Positions 48,847 to 60,369 of a DNA stretch of 64,000 nt are shown here, piece by piece. Under the pieces are notes generated by a model, which saw nothing but the letters and a program-made list of their open reading frames with translations, made no database searches and was not told the DNA's origin. Numbering within the stretch: position 1 is the first letter of the stretch; each line of letters begins with the position of its first letter. The DNA comes from Prostheceraeus crozeri (lineage: Eukaryota; Platyhelminthes; Polycladida; Euryleptidae): positions 62,001-126,000 of the forward strand of contig CAJQUW010015597.1 in assembly GCA_907163375.1 (NCBI GenBank), written 5' to 3'. Position numbers and translations under genes: made by a program.

Positions 48847-51800
48847 GTGAGTAACGCCGGAATTATATGAATCTGTCTTTTTCATTGTTGAAAGATATCT
48901 GGAATCCACGTTGGAACAAATTGAATCAACGCAGAGCTGACAGCAGCTCTTCCGATGTATGCTCTCAATGTCAAGCTTGTCCAGTGTGGTTCATACTCAG
49001 CTGATCGTCATGAAGGAGGATTCAACGTAACAAAGTGCGTCAAGGTAACAAAGCTAAAAAAAAACAAGCTAATGACTAGTCAATTTTCAATAGGTACAAA
49101 GTATGATTAAAAAGTAAATTTTTATATCATAAAATGTCTAAAAATTTTAAAAATACTTACTAGAAGGACAAGCAACGCTTCTCCTCTCCTCATGTGTAAT
49201 GAATTGGCGAGTAAGTCGTTCTGTTCAAAATTATGCTTATCACTTATATATTGAAAAGATCCTATTTAACAGTCTGCCCATTCAGATGATAAGAGGACAG
49301 GTCTGTTTCCAATTAAAATACCAGATCTAGTTAATAACACAGCGGGATTACGCTATCTAAAATCTACCAGGTATGTAAGAGAATTAATATTAGTTCCTTA
49401 AGCTAAAACGTGAAATAGAATTGTACAAAATATGCATACAAATTATTTGACTATTTTTAATGAGGTCATCAACAGGAACTTGGTCAGGGCGATCGCGTTT
49501 CGACCGCTTAATCCTGGACGCTCAAACCCGACCAAGCGCGGTCCTGTACATTTAAGATGCACAGCCTCAAAAATTAAATTTATAATAGAGAAAGATTAGC
49601 AACTATCAAAAAAAAAATAGAGTCACTATTGACTGAAATGTACCTCAGGCATTTGAAAGAAGGACGGAGTCCAGCCAGTAGATGTAACAATGATGAGGTT
49701 ACAACGACGAGATTTCTCAGAATGGGCTATAGAAAGTTAGATGGTGATCTGACTGGGTAGTTGCTCTTCTGCAACACGACATTTCTGTATTGTGCTTCTG
49801 TGTAGCGCGGAGATCTGAAGTTTCGCTCAAGGCATCTTTCTATTGGTGCACTTACAAAAGTAGAATTATCAAAAAATACAGTATTTCTTAATCAGAAATT
49901 AGAGTAGAATATATCTGTCATCATGTGATGCCACATTATGGTTTAGCTTTGTGTAATTTGGGAGTTGTTGTATCTCTTTAGCAATTTTCATAAAATATTT
50001 ATTGATGCAGTCTTAATTTCTGATTTTCTAAAATTGCGCTCACTTCTTGACTATTTCACATTTGATTGACTTATAGTTGAATTATTGTCTAATTTTCTTT
50101 TACCAAAATTGCGTTTTTTATGGATATTGATCCGGAACCTGAAAGCCAGCAGTTCGATGTCGTATCTTGGATAGTAGGCTATTCCTCTATTGAAAAGTTA
50201 CAACAGGAATTGATTGACCTCTTAAATTGACCAGCAGGGAATACACATAATGGGAAAGATTTGTACTGTAATGAGTTTTACAAAATCCTTATAAAAACTT
50301 AGCAGAGTTGTAAAATTTACGGAAAATTAATGCAAGCATCCAAATAAGTTTGGGATTGTTGTAGAATGTAGTATTCAATCAGAAAATGTGAAAACTTGAG
50401 TGTTAAATGTAGGTGTAATGATAAAGATTAAGTTCAGAAAATAATGATCGAAAGAAATACATTCATACAAAATAATCGCTCACTTTCACTGGCACTGACT
50501 TGACCATTGTTCCGCAATTACATTTTTTGTTTCTTTTAGTTTAATGATGCTTCCATATTAAAACAACATCTCATACGAATTATTTTGTTTAATGATTTCC
50601 AATAATCTCAGAATATCTTTATTGTTGAGCAATATATCTATGTTAAAATGAACATCATCATTCATCGGAGTTTTAACGACATTTTCCGCCATCGTTGTCT
50701 CTTCTAAATCAATGATATTCAGATTTCGTTTTGATCTCTTTCATGAAGTAATTTCCAATTTATGTTTGTTGATTTTCTTATTCATGTCGGTTTCATTTTT
50801 TCAATCTCTTTCAATTTTTTTTACTTCTTTAAATGCATTCATTCCTTCGCCAGCTTCTCTTATCATTGTAATTTCTCATCACTTGCAGTTAACGACTTGA
50901 TTGAAAAATCAAGCTTTTCAATAACGTTTGGCAAATTTTATTGCTATTGACTTCAACTTCGGCTTAACTGTCTGAGGCATCTGCTGACACCATCTCCTCA
51001 CTTCATTCTTGCGGATCTGTGTCAATGCCGAGAATTTCGGTATGCAAAGCAGAAGATGTGACTGTTTGTGAATGTCATTCCCACTCACGCTGGGTAATTG
51101 AATTCTACCTCAGGGGAACCACGGACAGACCAAAGGCGTTCGTCGTTCGATCTGAATGCCACTAGACACCATCAAAGCCAATTACAGAAATTTAAACTTT
51201 CTATTGATTTTCCTTAGCGTACAGATGGTAGAAGCGTTTGTGCTTGAGTTGTTGATGCGAATTTTTCCAAAACACTGTATGTAACGTCCATCACTCTGGA
51301 CAATAAGGGAGTTTTGAGTTGTCCTTTATACAACGACAAGAATATGAATTAAATCAATTTCTTTCGAAATTCGCCATAAAGTTGAACTTCACCGATTTTG
51401 ACAAGAAATTAATTCATCAACCAACCGACTTGATATGAGTACTGTGAATATTGTACTATGACAAATGCATAAAAGTATATAATTGCATTTCAGAATAAGG
51501 ATAGCACAAGCCAATGCACTTTTGAAAATTTCTGATTAGTTTCTATTTACTTTGTAACTTGAGCAATGTACGCACTCAAAATTCATTTTATCATAATCAA
51601 AAACTCAGATTTTGAAATTCTACACTTCTGATTGCACAATCAGTGAAGTCACTAACTAAATATCAGCATATGCATCCAATAAATTTGCATTTGTGATTAT
51701 ACACACTCTCTAGATTCTCTAGATGTTTCCGAATAGTCAACGATTGCAACAAAGTAACACTTGTTTCCGAGGTAACTATTCCTTTCTAATAGTTAAGACA

Positions 51801-52090
51801 TTTTCCATGCGATGCATTAAATGTCAGCAGTTTCTTTGTCTATTTTCGATTTCTCTTATTCAAGTTTATTCTCAAACAGAATATCTATGTATTCATATTT
51901 TAAAAAAGCTGATAACAACTGAAATGCTTAGCTCAAGGTTGTGCTATTTTTCACGTACAAAAAGCCAATATTTTAATTGAGTAATAGATGAAATTTTTCA
52001 AGTTTGATAATGGTTGTAACCTATTGTATTTGTTAAGTTATCAGTATAATATTAGTGATCCTCGTCGATGGTAGCCATCAGGATCCTGTC
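48847..52090. other. Intron sequence, nothing firm
   Basis: AT-rich. A GC-richer patch at about 49475-49560 (GGGCGATCGCG and flanks) is unassigned. No exon or complete element was recognised. Confidence 0.4.
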
Positions 52091-52151
52091 CTTGGAATCA
52101 GGATTGCCAACTCGGTCATATTCAGTGACCGGTCACTAAAGGTCACTATTT

Positions 52152-52190
52152 GGTCACTATTTTTTCCCAAGTCACTAAAAAATAGTGACC
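52152..52190. other. Sub-terminal hairpin of the hAT element
   Basis: GGTCACTATTTTTT (52152-52165) and AAAAAATAGTGACC (52177-52190) are perfect inverted repeats of 14 bases around an 11-base loop. The same word, GGTCACTATTTTT, recurs near the right end (55284-55296). Probably part of the element's transposase-recognition region. Confidence 0.8.
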
Positions 52191-52670
52191 CCTTATTTCA
52201 AAACTAAAAAGTATTGAACAATAAAAAAACTCTAATTCAAGTATGAATATATACACATAAAATATCTATACATTAAGCTCAACTCTGTATGCGCTCGTAT
52301 TAATGTTAGACCTGAATGGGCGTATTTCAGAATGAAGAGAAACAAATACAGAACAAAAATACCCAAACTACACTTAGTGCAAAAATTTGATACAAATTAA
52401 ATATTGTTTTCTTATATATGCACTCATTTGCTTGGCCTGCTCTATTCTTTTTCATTTTAATAAATATGGCCACCATCTGGACACTTAGATGAACCGTAAA
52501 GCGCTACGCGTATTACGAGTGTATTATGATTCCTACGTTGCCATGTTCTGTAAATGCCAATGAATAGAATTCTTATTTTAGGATTTTCTTTTTCAGAGTT
52601 TCAGTGCGGAATTATCAAGTGAGGTCAGCGCAGTGTGATGTGTTAAATTTTGCTATTATGCTTTAGAAAA

Positions 52671-54600
52671 ATGAAAATTGTTATGGATGGAGGGTCGTTT
52701 CTGTCTTCTGACCCAGTTGCTAACGGCCGGGATTTGTATGCCAAAATGTTTCCTGACTCAAAGTATGCGGTTATAAAATGCGGTCGCACGAAAGCTGAAT
52801 ATGTTATAACGCATGCAGTTGCTCCTTTCTTTCGGGAGGAATTATGTGACAATGTAGGCCTATTAAAGAAATATGGTATTCATTTGGACGAATCTACTTA
52901 CAATGACAAGGTTCGACTCGAACTTCATCTCAGTTTCCTCGGGGATTCTCGACAAAGAACTACGCGATATCTGAGACAGTTGAATTAGAGCCAGAGATTG
53001 ATGTTGAAAATTATTTTCTTCTGAACGACAACGTGAAATCAATTAACGATCTGAAGATGATGAACAGTGAAAGAATATTTCATGAAATCATCGAGACTTT
53101 GTCAATCTTCAACCTTGATCTTTCTAACATGATTTATGTCATGACTGACAATTGTGCAACGATGAAAGGCTCCAAAACAGGTGTCTCTGCTCGGTTGAAA
53201 GAGGTCGCTGGAAATCTGATTGATCTACCTGGTTGCAGTTGTCACAACATCCATTTGCTGAGTAAGAACGAAATAAAAAATTATTCCCAGGGAATTCTCA
53301 AGACTCTTGTCAAATTTGCTGAGTTATTCTCTGATTTTCTGACGTCCACTCCAAAAGCAAGGCTCATTTTCAAGCAAAGCACAAAAGTTCTTGGGTTGAA
53401 AAGCTCTTACTCTTTCAGCCCCACAAGATTCTTGGATGTTTTTCGAGTTTTGGAAACACTTCTTGACCAGTTTCCTGTCGTCTGCAAACTGGTAAAAATA
53501 TGCAGCAGCAGTGATCTGAAAAGTATTGTCAGTCAACCACTCTTGCTGATTCATCTCGACCAAATTGTCATTCACCATAAACCTCTTTATGATCTCACAT
53601 CTTCAACACATGCCAATAGTTTGGGTGTACATGCAACTTTGGAACTCATTTTGGGTTTTCTGTCAAAGTTGCGATTTCGGATGGGAAATTCCATCTCTTT
53701 GCAACCGAACGATTACTGTGACGAATTGTTTGATTGGAACGATGAACCGATCAGTGTAGAATCGAAAAACGATTCGCTTTTCTTCTCTGAAACGCATCGC
53801 CATGTCGAAGTCAAATTGCTTGAATCCGATGATCAAGATTTGAAGAAAGTCCAATATCTGTGGGACTCCTACAACGAGGTGTTGTACCTTCGGTGTTTGA
53901 AACGGATGCAACTCTTGGATCTTGCATTTTCTACTGGAAGCTGAAGAACATCACAAACACTGACAAGAAAAAATTTGCTGAGCTCTCCAAAGCATTCCAT
54001 GTTCCAGCTTTGGCTGTCATCGATGAACTCTGCGACATGCATTCCAAACATCCAGATGATACTTTGTTAACTGTTGTCGATGACTCAAACTCATTTCCAA
54101 AGCTGATGATCTTAGTTGAATCGCTTCTGCTGGTCGTTACTCACAACATGGAAGTCGAACGTGGCTTCTTTGTGATGAAATCCGCTGAATGTTTGAATCA
54201 AAGTAGGATGCGATCCTTGCTTTATGATTCTGTTCGTTTCGTGAGGGACCGCTTCGACCGCTCCAATTTTGAATGCTTTGTTCCGCCCGAACGTTTGTTG
54301 GAACGGATACAAAAGGCTGGAACACAGTACAAGAACGAATCCAAGCAATTGGCTTTGTGCAGAATTGAACGTGCTTCTCAAACGCGCTCCCTTCAGGAAT
54401 CTGTTGGCGTCGTCAAAAGACACACACCAAATGAACTGAAAAGAAACATTCAAGTGGTGGACAAAGAGTTGAATGAGACGAGACAGCGAGTGGAGCATTT
54501 GGAAGAAAAGAAACGTCGCCTGCATTTGGAGCAATCAAGTGTGTCTAACCGTTACAACAGAATTTCTGAAACTGTAATCGATTCAATGTTCTCGAATTGA
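52671..54600 (+). pseudogene. hAT transposase, disrupted by frameshifts
   Basis: This was a cut-and-paste hAT transposase with an RNase H-like fold. The first part (to about 52960) carries MFPDSKYAVIKCGRTKAEY, the N-terminal domain wording of one hAT subgroup, and GIHLDEST with the likely first catalytic Asp. A frameshift near 52950-52970 separates it from the second part, where IYVMTDNCATMKGSK holds the likely second Asp and GCSCHNIH follows. A second frameshift near 53880 leads to the last part, with HNMEVERGFFVMKSAE carrying the likely catalytic Glu and the C-terminal dimerisation segment, then a coiled-coil-like tail (about 54430-54590) and a stop at 54600. No BED zinc finger is present; a TTTAG acceptor-like site just before the first ATG suggests that an upstream exon may exist in intact copies. 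The catalytic assignments are by family analogy. Confidence 0.9.
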
Positions 54601-55439
54601 CTAAAAAACCCTTTTTCGGTCTTCTCTTGCCGATGTGACCAGTCAGTGTTTTTAAGTAGCCTTGAAGCAAATTTTTAAGTAGAGTAAATTGCGTTTATTG
54701 TAATTGTAAAAATTGTGTGCATCGTTTAAATTGTAAAAATGAAAATTTCACATTTGGAAGTGTAATTAAATTATGTTGACGATCTGTGAAATGTGACTAC
54801 GTCTTCCGTCGTATCTTTGGTTCTTGTCTGGTTTCGAAATTATTTCGGTAGTACTCTTGGAAATATATTTACTTCTTCTGCTAATTGTTTTCATTATATT
54901 GTGATTTTTTAACCTTACAAATATCCCGAAGAATCCTTGATAAGTATAAGAAAAGTCGGTAATCAATATATATCCGCAATTTTGATTTATCATTTATGTA
55001 CATGTACATAATGTTCAGGAATCTTTTATACATGTATACTCGTACATTGTAAACAACAAACTTCATAGAAATTACTTAACATCTTGATAATGTATCCGAA
55101 ATAAGATAAATTTATTATCTGAATCAACTTATAGTAAATTCGTTGTACACGTATACACTGCATTTTGTGATAATATGACATGGAAATAAACAAAAAACGA
55201 CTTATAGATTAAATATTGATCAACTTGCGTAAAACAGATTAAAATCATGATTTTTTTCTAATTCTACATAAACCACGAAGTATGGTCACTATTTTTGTCG
55301 ATGTGAGTTGGCAACCCTTCTTGGAATATCTGCAACATTGGTTTGACCCATAGAATGTTTGTTTAAATCGGAAAAAAACATCAATTGACAGAAATACGAA
55401 ATGACAGAATCAAATTGTTTCAACAAAATTTTCCCTTGT

Positions 55440-55732
55440 CAACTCTCTTCACACCCTCCATTTGGAAAAGTGACCTTGAAGCCTCATTCTCTTCATGGAT
55501 GTAGACTTGCAATCTCCAATGCAGGCCGCCTGCGTGCCCATGCATGAAGTGAAGCTACTCGCGTCACTACTGGCCCTGCAAGAGCTTGGACGTTGCTGAC
55601 ATCGCCAGACATCCATGTTGGAGCGTTTACTTTTAGTCTGGATGCCCTACTGTCGACCCTCCAGTGACACTTTTGGGGCTCGACCACGTGACCAAGGAAT
55701 CACAAGCAAGCACTATGCCACTGAACCACGGA
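55440..55732 (-). mobile_element. tRNA-derived SINE
   Basis: On the minus strand the sequence opens with CCGTGGTTCAGTGGCATAG, a perfect A box (TGGTTCAGTGG, 55718-55728) in a tRNA-Gly-like context. It is followed at tRNA spacing by GGTCGAGCCCC (55675-55685), a B box missing one base. A GC-rich, non-coding body of about 235 bases follows, down to about 55440. The pol III promoter boxes, the GC-rich body in AT-rich flanks and the lack of an ORF all fit a SINE. It starts only about 110 bases beyond the right end of the hAT element. The tail and target duplication were not resolved. Confidence 0.65.
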
Positions 55733-58689
55733 GATATCAAAAAAGAGTTCCTTCTTATGTATCATTCTCAAGCTGAAAGACGCCCGTATACTCCTGGTTT
55801 TTGTAATTATTATAGACCTGTTAACCGGGCCGTATTGTTTCCGATAACCTTACGTCCATTAACGGGATGGAATAGAAAATATTTGTCACAAGGAAAGGAA
55901 GTAAATTTATGGCTTATCCCAGATTTCTATTTTTTGGATAAATGAATTTTGTTTAAGGAATTCCATGGGTCTGTATGGTTTTCAGTGTCAAGAAAATTGC
56001 CAATTCCTATATTTTCGCTAAATCAACTTCATCTTCATTGATGTGAATATTTGCCGTGTGATATGCGCTAATTTCGCTGCTTTGACTGCTCACAGGCGAT
56101 TGTGTACTAAAAGAGAACATATTCAATGAACCTGCTTTAACGGTGAACTGAAATTACCCCTACATGCACATTTGAGTAATTAACATAGATGACTCAGAGT
56201 TACCAACTTTTGGCATTACAATAGTGGTGTGTGACCTATTCGTCTCCCCTCATCCCGTGGATGGGAGCTCAACTAAGGATGAACGATATTTTGGGAGTTA
56301 CAACTTTCATGCGTTGCTGCTGTCTATACTGCAGTGACGGACAATCCACGTGAGTCTAGCTGCGGACAATGCCAGCCTCATCGCGCTCCCTGAGCGAGGT
56401 CTTAGACTCAACTGACAAGACTCCTCATTTAGTAGAATGGTGGTATGGTTCATGATTTTAGAGAGATGCGAAAACAATGAACGTCGAGCAAAATCAGGAT
56501 ACACACCGTTAGGAAAGTTCAATGAATGACCTATTGAAGACGTTAATCTGATGTGAAAGGAAGACGATTCTCAGTCAATCTACTTTCCAACAGGATTAAT
56601 GACGTCCAATTCTAATTTCTGTTAAAATTGAAGAATACTTGTAAGTATTCTCCATTCAATTTTCATTTAATATTGCAACGGTTGTGTTCTAGAAAAAGAA
56701 ATTTCGTGGATTTGAATTTAAACACACTTTATAAATAGATAATGTTGAGTAATGAACAATGTAGACTAATTTCAGATAGCTTAATTGGGTCACATAACGA
56801 TGCGTACAGTTGAGAACGAACAAAGAAATTCTTTAGAAGATTTTCTGTAATCCGCTGTACATCTCAATCCTATGTCAGCCCTATTTGAAAAACAAGATGT
56901 AAGTCATGTTGAATTCATAATGAATTCAAGATGAATTCATAAATTTATTTCAACTACATGACATGGTGACATGTACAATGAGTTGATTTCAGGTTCATGC
57001 AAGCTGGAAAAGTTTATTGGCAGTTGTTGTTGATGACATCAAAGCAGTACAGAAGTGGCAGAAACTTGGTCCCTTATCGATTTCATTAAACTATTTTTTA
57101 TCGACATCAAAAGAAATGAAAAATTATAATCAAACATGTTTATTCAGTATCAGCTCATTGTTTACCGTTCAATTTGTCTCCTAATAGAATGTACAAAACT
57201 TGAAGTACTAAAACAGAAAAAGTCTCCTCTGTGGTTGACAGATTCACAATTTTTTACACAGCGGTTCATCACGGTGACTCCGTTACCTTTATGTTATATT
57301 GTTTTGTAATAACCATTTCGGTGAATAATGTCTCATACATGCAGTAACCAACCTCATTATTTAACCCATCCAAACCGGGGAAGGATGTGAGATCCAATTT
57401 TTGACATATTTTGAAAAGTGCTTTTGTAAAGGCCTGAATTTTGCCACTTAAAAAATTGTGCGATGTTCGATGATTTTCAATGAAATGTTTTGATTTTCAA
57501 TTGAAGTAATTATTTGTTTATCGTCCTAAATGAATTTTAAAACTCAAATAATGATTTTAATGGAAACAAATGTAGCTAGATTCCAAGCTCTTTCGATTTG
57601 GATCGTATCTGCTGGGATATCATAATAACACAAGTCGCTAGAGATTTGGATTTAGCTAAAATTTGCTTCCATTGAAGTTCTAGGATTATTATTTGGCTTT
57701 TAAAATTCCTTTGGGAGGACAAACAATCATTTACTTGATACAAAAAATCACACCTCCATGTTGAATCGTTAATCTTATTTCAATATGAATTCAGGATTTT
57801 AGTTATACGACTCTGCAAGGAGCATCATTTATGATGCCCCTGACATTTAGGATAGTCTTGGAAATTTTTATTTCGTGCCAGCAATACCGAAAACATTAGT
57901 GGTATTAAGTAGGAGTTTTTTATATTATCTGTCTACCAATTTTTCATCGATCTTTGAAGTACCACGAGTCGTCGAAGTAGCGTCTTATTTGTATCTAATG
58001 AATAAATGGGAGTTTGCTATTTACTTTGATTTTGCTGTCATGATGTCGTCTTTTTGTCAATTATGCATTCCAATCTTGTCAACATCATCTTTTCTCAACA
58101 TAACTCGTCAGTTCATGCAGTCATTGTCATTCCGCATTATAATCAATAACTACGAAGGCGATTCAGAGTCACAAATTGGTAAATTTCCAAGTTTTGCAAG
58201 AAATCCAAATTTGTAGTCTTGATTTGCTTTTCGTAGAACGAATATATGCACATGTTAATACGAGACAAGTCAACATCTCATTTCATTACACTAGTGTTAT
58301 GATTACTTCACACCATGTGTTATTATGACTTAATAATTGAAAAAGTTAGAATTCGAAATTTGTGGTGCTTAATTTATCTCCTTCCCAGAGATAATTTTAT
58401 TCTTCACTGAATCATTCCTATGAAAGTTCAGTGCAATTTCATTTCAACTGATTTGGAGTTTTTCTGTTGATAGCTTGTTGGTTCTCCTCTGTCGATCCTT
58501 CTCAGATTTCTACTTTTTCAGGTAGTTCTCTTCTAACTAAGAATACTTCAATTATTCTGCCGTCATCCGATTTTTTTGTATGTTCTACTCACCTATTCAA
58601 TAGTTTTCATTCTTTTGTTGCAAATGAAGTCCGCCAACGTGCGGATAGCACATATAATAAAATACAAAAATGATTTGTATATAAAAAAT
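55733..58689. other. Intron sequence, mostly AT-rich
   Basis: A GC-richer block at about 56220-56500 (with the small palindromic GCTCCCTGAGC) may be an old repeat but is not recognised. Elsewhere nothing is seen. The 113-codon frame at 57875-58216 has the hydrophobic Ser/Phe/Leu composition of translated AT-rich DNA and no splice context. Confidence 0.4.
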
Positions 58690-59850
58690 GTAAGATAGTC
58701 CTGAAAAGGACTCATTAAGCGTTCACTGGGCTGGACAAAAGTTCATTAGATTCTCAAAAGTTCACAAAGACAAGATCAAAAACATAGAAATAAAGCTGGA
58801 CAAAACAACACTAAAACAAATATATACAAGAATTTATACAAGGGCTCATCAGCAAGATGACCTGCTTTCGTCTCGCTGCGGGTCCTGTAACATCTTGGAC
58901 GAATAAGGAGTGGCGGACCCACGCCATTGGCGTACCCCATAAAACAAAATAAAAATGAAATACACAGAAATAACGGTACTCAAAATGCTGTGGATGCACT
59001 CAAATCATGCCATATTGGACGGACAATTGTCTGCTTGAAAACAAGCCAAACTTTAGCAGGGGTGAAAAATGCTTGCGTAGAAGTTTTTCCATGCATCTTC
59101 TTAAATCACATAAAATATAGCCTCTTTTTGAAAACAATTGGCATGTGATTTTAATCTTATCAACAGCATAGCATAAATGTGAGCAAATCGTAAATATTTT
59201 AAAACTTGACCTCCCCATATAGGAAGGAAGAAGACTATCAGGAAAGGTGCACAATACAACTTGAAAACGGAAATCATCAACCTTGTGATACACTTATGAG
59301 TGGACTCCATCTTGAAAAGCATTGATATTAACATCTACATAAGCTACACATTTGTTGTTTCCCCGTTTCTTTCCGCAATCAAATCATCCGGGTAGATTTG
59401 CATTAATAAACTGTCAAAATATTGATGATTAAGGAGAGCATAAGTCATCTATATATCTCGTACTGAGTGACAATAACTTCGCAAGGTCAAATTTCTTGCT
59501 TGATACCAACTTTTTCATGAACACAAATTCACAATGGAGAAGAAAAAGATCTGCCAACAAAGGGCTATAATTACCACTCATTGGAAGTCCACGAATCTGG
59601 TTAAAAATAAGTCCGCCAAAAACCACATAAACTTCAGATATTATGAAACGAACAGTGTGTTTAAATTGTGCAAGATCAAAACAATGATAGCCATTATACA
59701 TTATCCAACAGAAAAAACTACGATTCCATCCGACACACAAATATTTTCGCGATAAAAATGCTGCATAGCTTTTGCTATAAAAATGCTGTATGTAATGTTG
59801 AGCAATATTTATGCTCGATCTTGCATTTAACATATGTAGGAGGTTTTGAA
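58690..59850 (-). mobile_element. Reverse-transcriptase-bearing retroelement fossil, class uncertain
   Basis: On the minus strand, conserved RT words appear in order: VVFGGLIFNQIRGLPMSG and SPLLADLFLLHCEFVFMKKL (the counterpart of a G(I/L)PMGTNCAPLLADLF block), then STRYIDDLCSP, in which YIDD is the catalytic box. Further downstream comes a region reading KVDDFRFQVVLCTFPDS and RYILC-type segments typical of the same family's C-terminal part. The wording matches a widespread group of animal RT genes with YIDD boxes that I cannot place with confidence (Penelope-like or another non-LTR class). The element is broken, with several breaks and no visible 5' end. A GC-rich 3' region reaches down to the stem-loop at 58697-58712. 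Confidence 0.7.
58697..58712 (-). other. Histone-3'-end-like stem-loop
   Basis: On the minus strand AGTCCTTTTCAGGACT forms a 6-bp stem with a TTTC loop. Replication-dependent histone mRNAs end in GGYYCTTTTCAGRRCC-type stem-loops with exactly this stem length and loop; here only the closing pair differs (A-T in place of G-C). The flanks are not the usual ACCCA-like tail. It lies on the 3' side, and on the coding strand, of the RT fossil 58690-59850. Confidence 0.5.
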
Positions 59851-59935
59851 AATATTGTGAATGGATTTGTAACTAAAGTAATTAAGAAAGTAATTAAAGC
59901 AACTAAGTAAATTTCCATTTTTACCCTTTTTGTAG

Positions 59936-60028
59936 ATCAAAAACCACTCAATTACGACGAAGTCAGCGCGGCAGCATCAGCTTCCAATTGTACGGTATAT
60001 GTAGGCGGCATTACACGAGGACTGTGTG
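59936..60028 (+). CDS. TIA-1/TIAR-like protein, exon starting RRM3
   Basis: The 93-nt exon completes an Asp codon and reads DQKPLNYDEVSAAASASNCT followed by VYVGGITRGLC. The (L/S)(N/S)YDEV...SNCTVYVGG wording matches the linker and RNP2 strand that open the third RRM in TIA-1/TIAR ([21 protein letters not shown] in vertebrates); RRM3 is the domain that adds affinity and pH-sensitivity to U/C-rich RNA binding in this family. The acceptor TTTTTGTAG ends at 59935 and the donor GTAAGT begins at 60029; the exon ends one base into a codon. The rest of RRM3 and the Gln-rich prion-like tail are not in the remaining 4 kb. Confidence 0.93.
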
Positions 60029-60118
60029 GTAAGTTAATTAACCTTCATATAGATGAAGCACTATGATGATTTCTCTATCAAGCTGAAGGATGTATAGATT
60101 TACAAACAAATGCTTTCT
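60029..60118. other. Short intronic gap after the RRM3 exon
   Basis: Ninety bases between the donor at 60029 and an acceptor-like TTTCTAG at 60112-60118. Confidence 0.5.
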
Positions 60119-60369
60119 AGACATTTACTATCGAGAGAAATGAATTTTGTGCTCACAAAACTTGGATGTATTTAGAAGAGATAGGAGTGGAACACATTTT
60201 GTTTATTGAGGAGATGCGGTATTGCTTACGTGTTTGCGATTTGTCTGAGACAGAAACGAGAAAAATTTTTACATCTTTGAGTGATGATGGCATAGAGAGT
60301 TTAGCGTTTCAATTAATAGAATCCGTATCACGTTTTCTTAAAAGACCAGTTGTGAAATCTCAGCATTAA
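60119..60369 (+). other. Unassigned 83-codon open frame with exon-like start
   Basis: Directly after TGCTTTCTAG, a good acceptor, an open frame runs to TAA at 60369. It reads in part KTWMYLEEIGVEHILFIEEM, then RVCDLSETETRKIFTSLSDD and SRFLKRPVVKSQH. Its balance of charged and hydrophobic residues is much more protein-like than translated AT-rich DNA. I do not recognise it. Spliced to the TIAR exon ending at 60028 (phase 1), it would be read in another frame that stops after seven codons, so as a TIAR exon it would truncate the protein inside RRM3. It may instead be a fossil ORF or a separate gene. Confidence 0.3.

Larger units (their letters stand above)
52099..55319 (+). mobile_element. hAT DNA transposon with both ends and target duplication
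   Basis: The 3,221-bp element starts CAGGATTGCCAACTC and ends GAGTTGGCAACCCTT, a 15-bp terminal inverted repeat with two mismatches and the CAG-type start usual in hAT elements. The 8-mer CTTGGAAT flanks it on both sides (52091-52098 and 55320-55327). It contains a hAT transposase gene (52671-54600) that now has at least two frameshifts. Sub-terminal GGTCACTA words occur in several copies on the left and once on the right, likely transposase-binding sites. Both ends being present with a perfect duplication implies a fairly recent insertion, although the transposase is already disrupted. Confidence 0.95.

Noticed and set aside
52040-52090. Minus-strand peptide MATIDEDH ending at a stop, next to the hAT insertion, as a disrupted exon
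   Set aside because: Too short to recognise; the frame across the empty site gives no known protein.
57875-58216. 113-codon open frame
   Set aside because: Hydrophobic and Ser-rich composition, no recognisable motif and no supporting splice sites; treated as chance.
58860-58900. Hammerhead ribozyme on the minus strand (CGAAAGCAGG...CTGATGAG words)
   Set aside because: The conserved words are in an order and spacing that leave no room for the closing helices.
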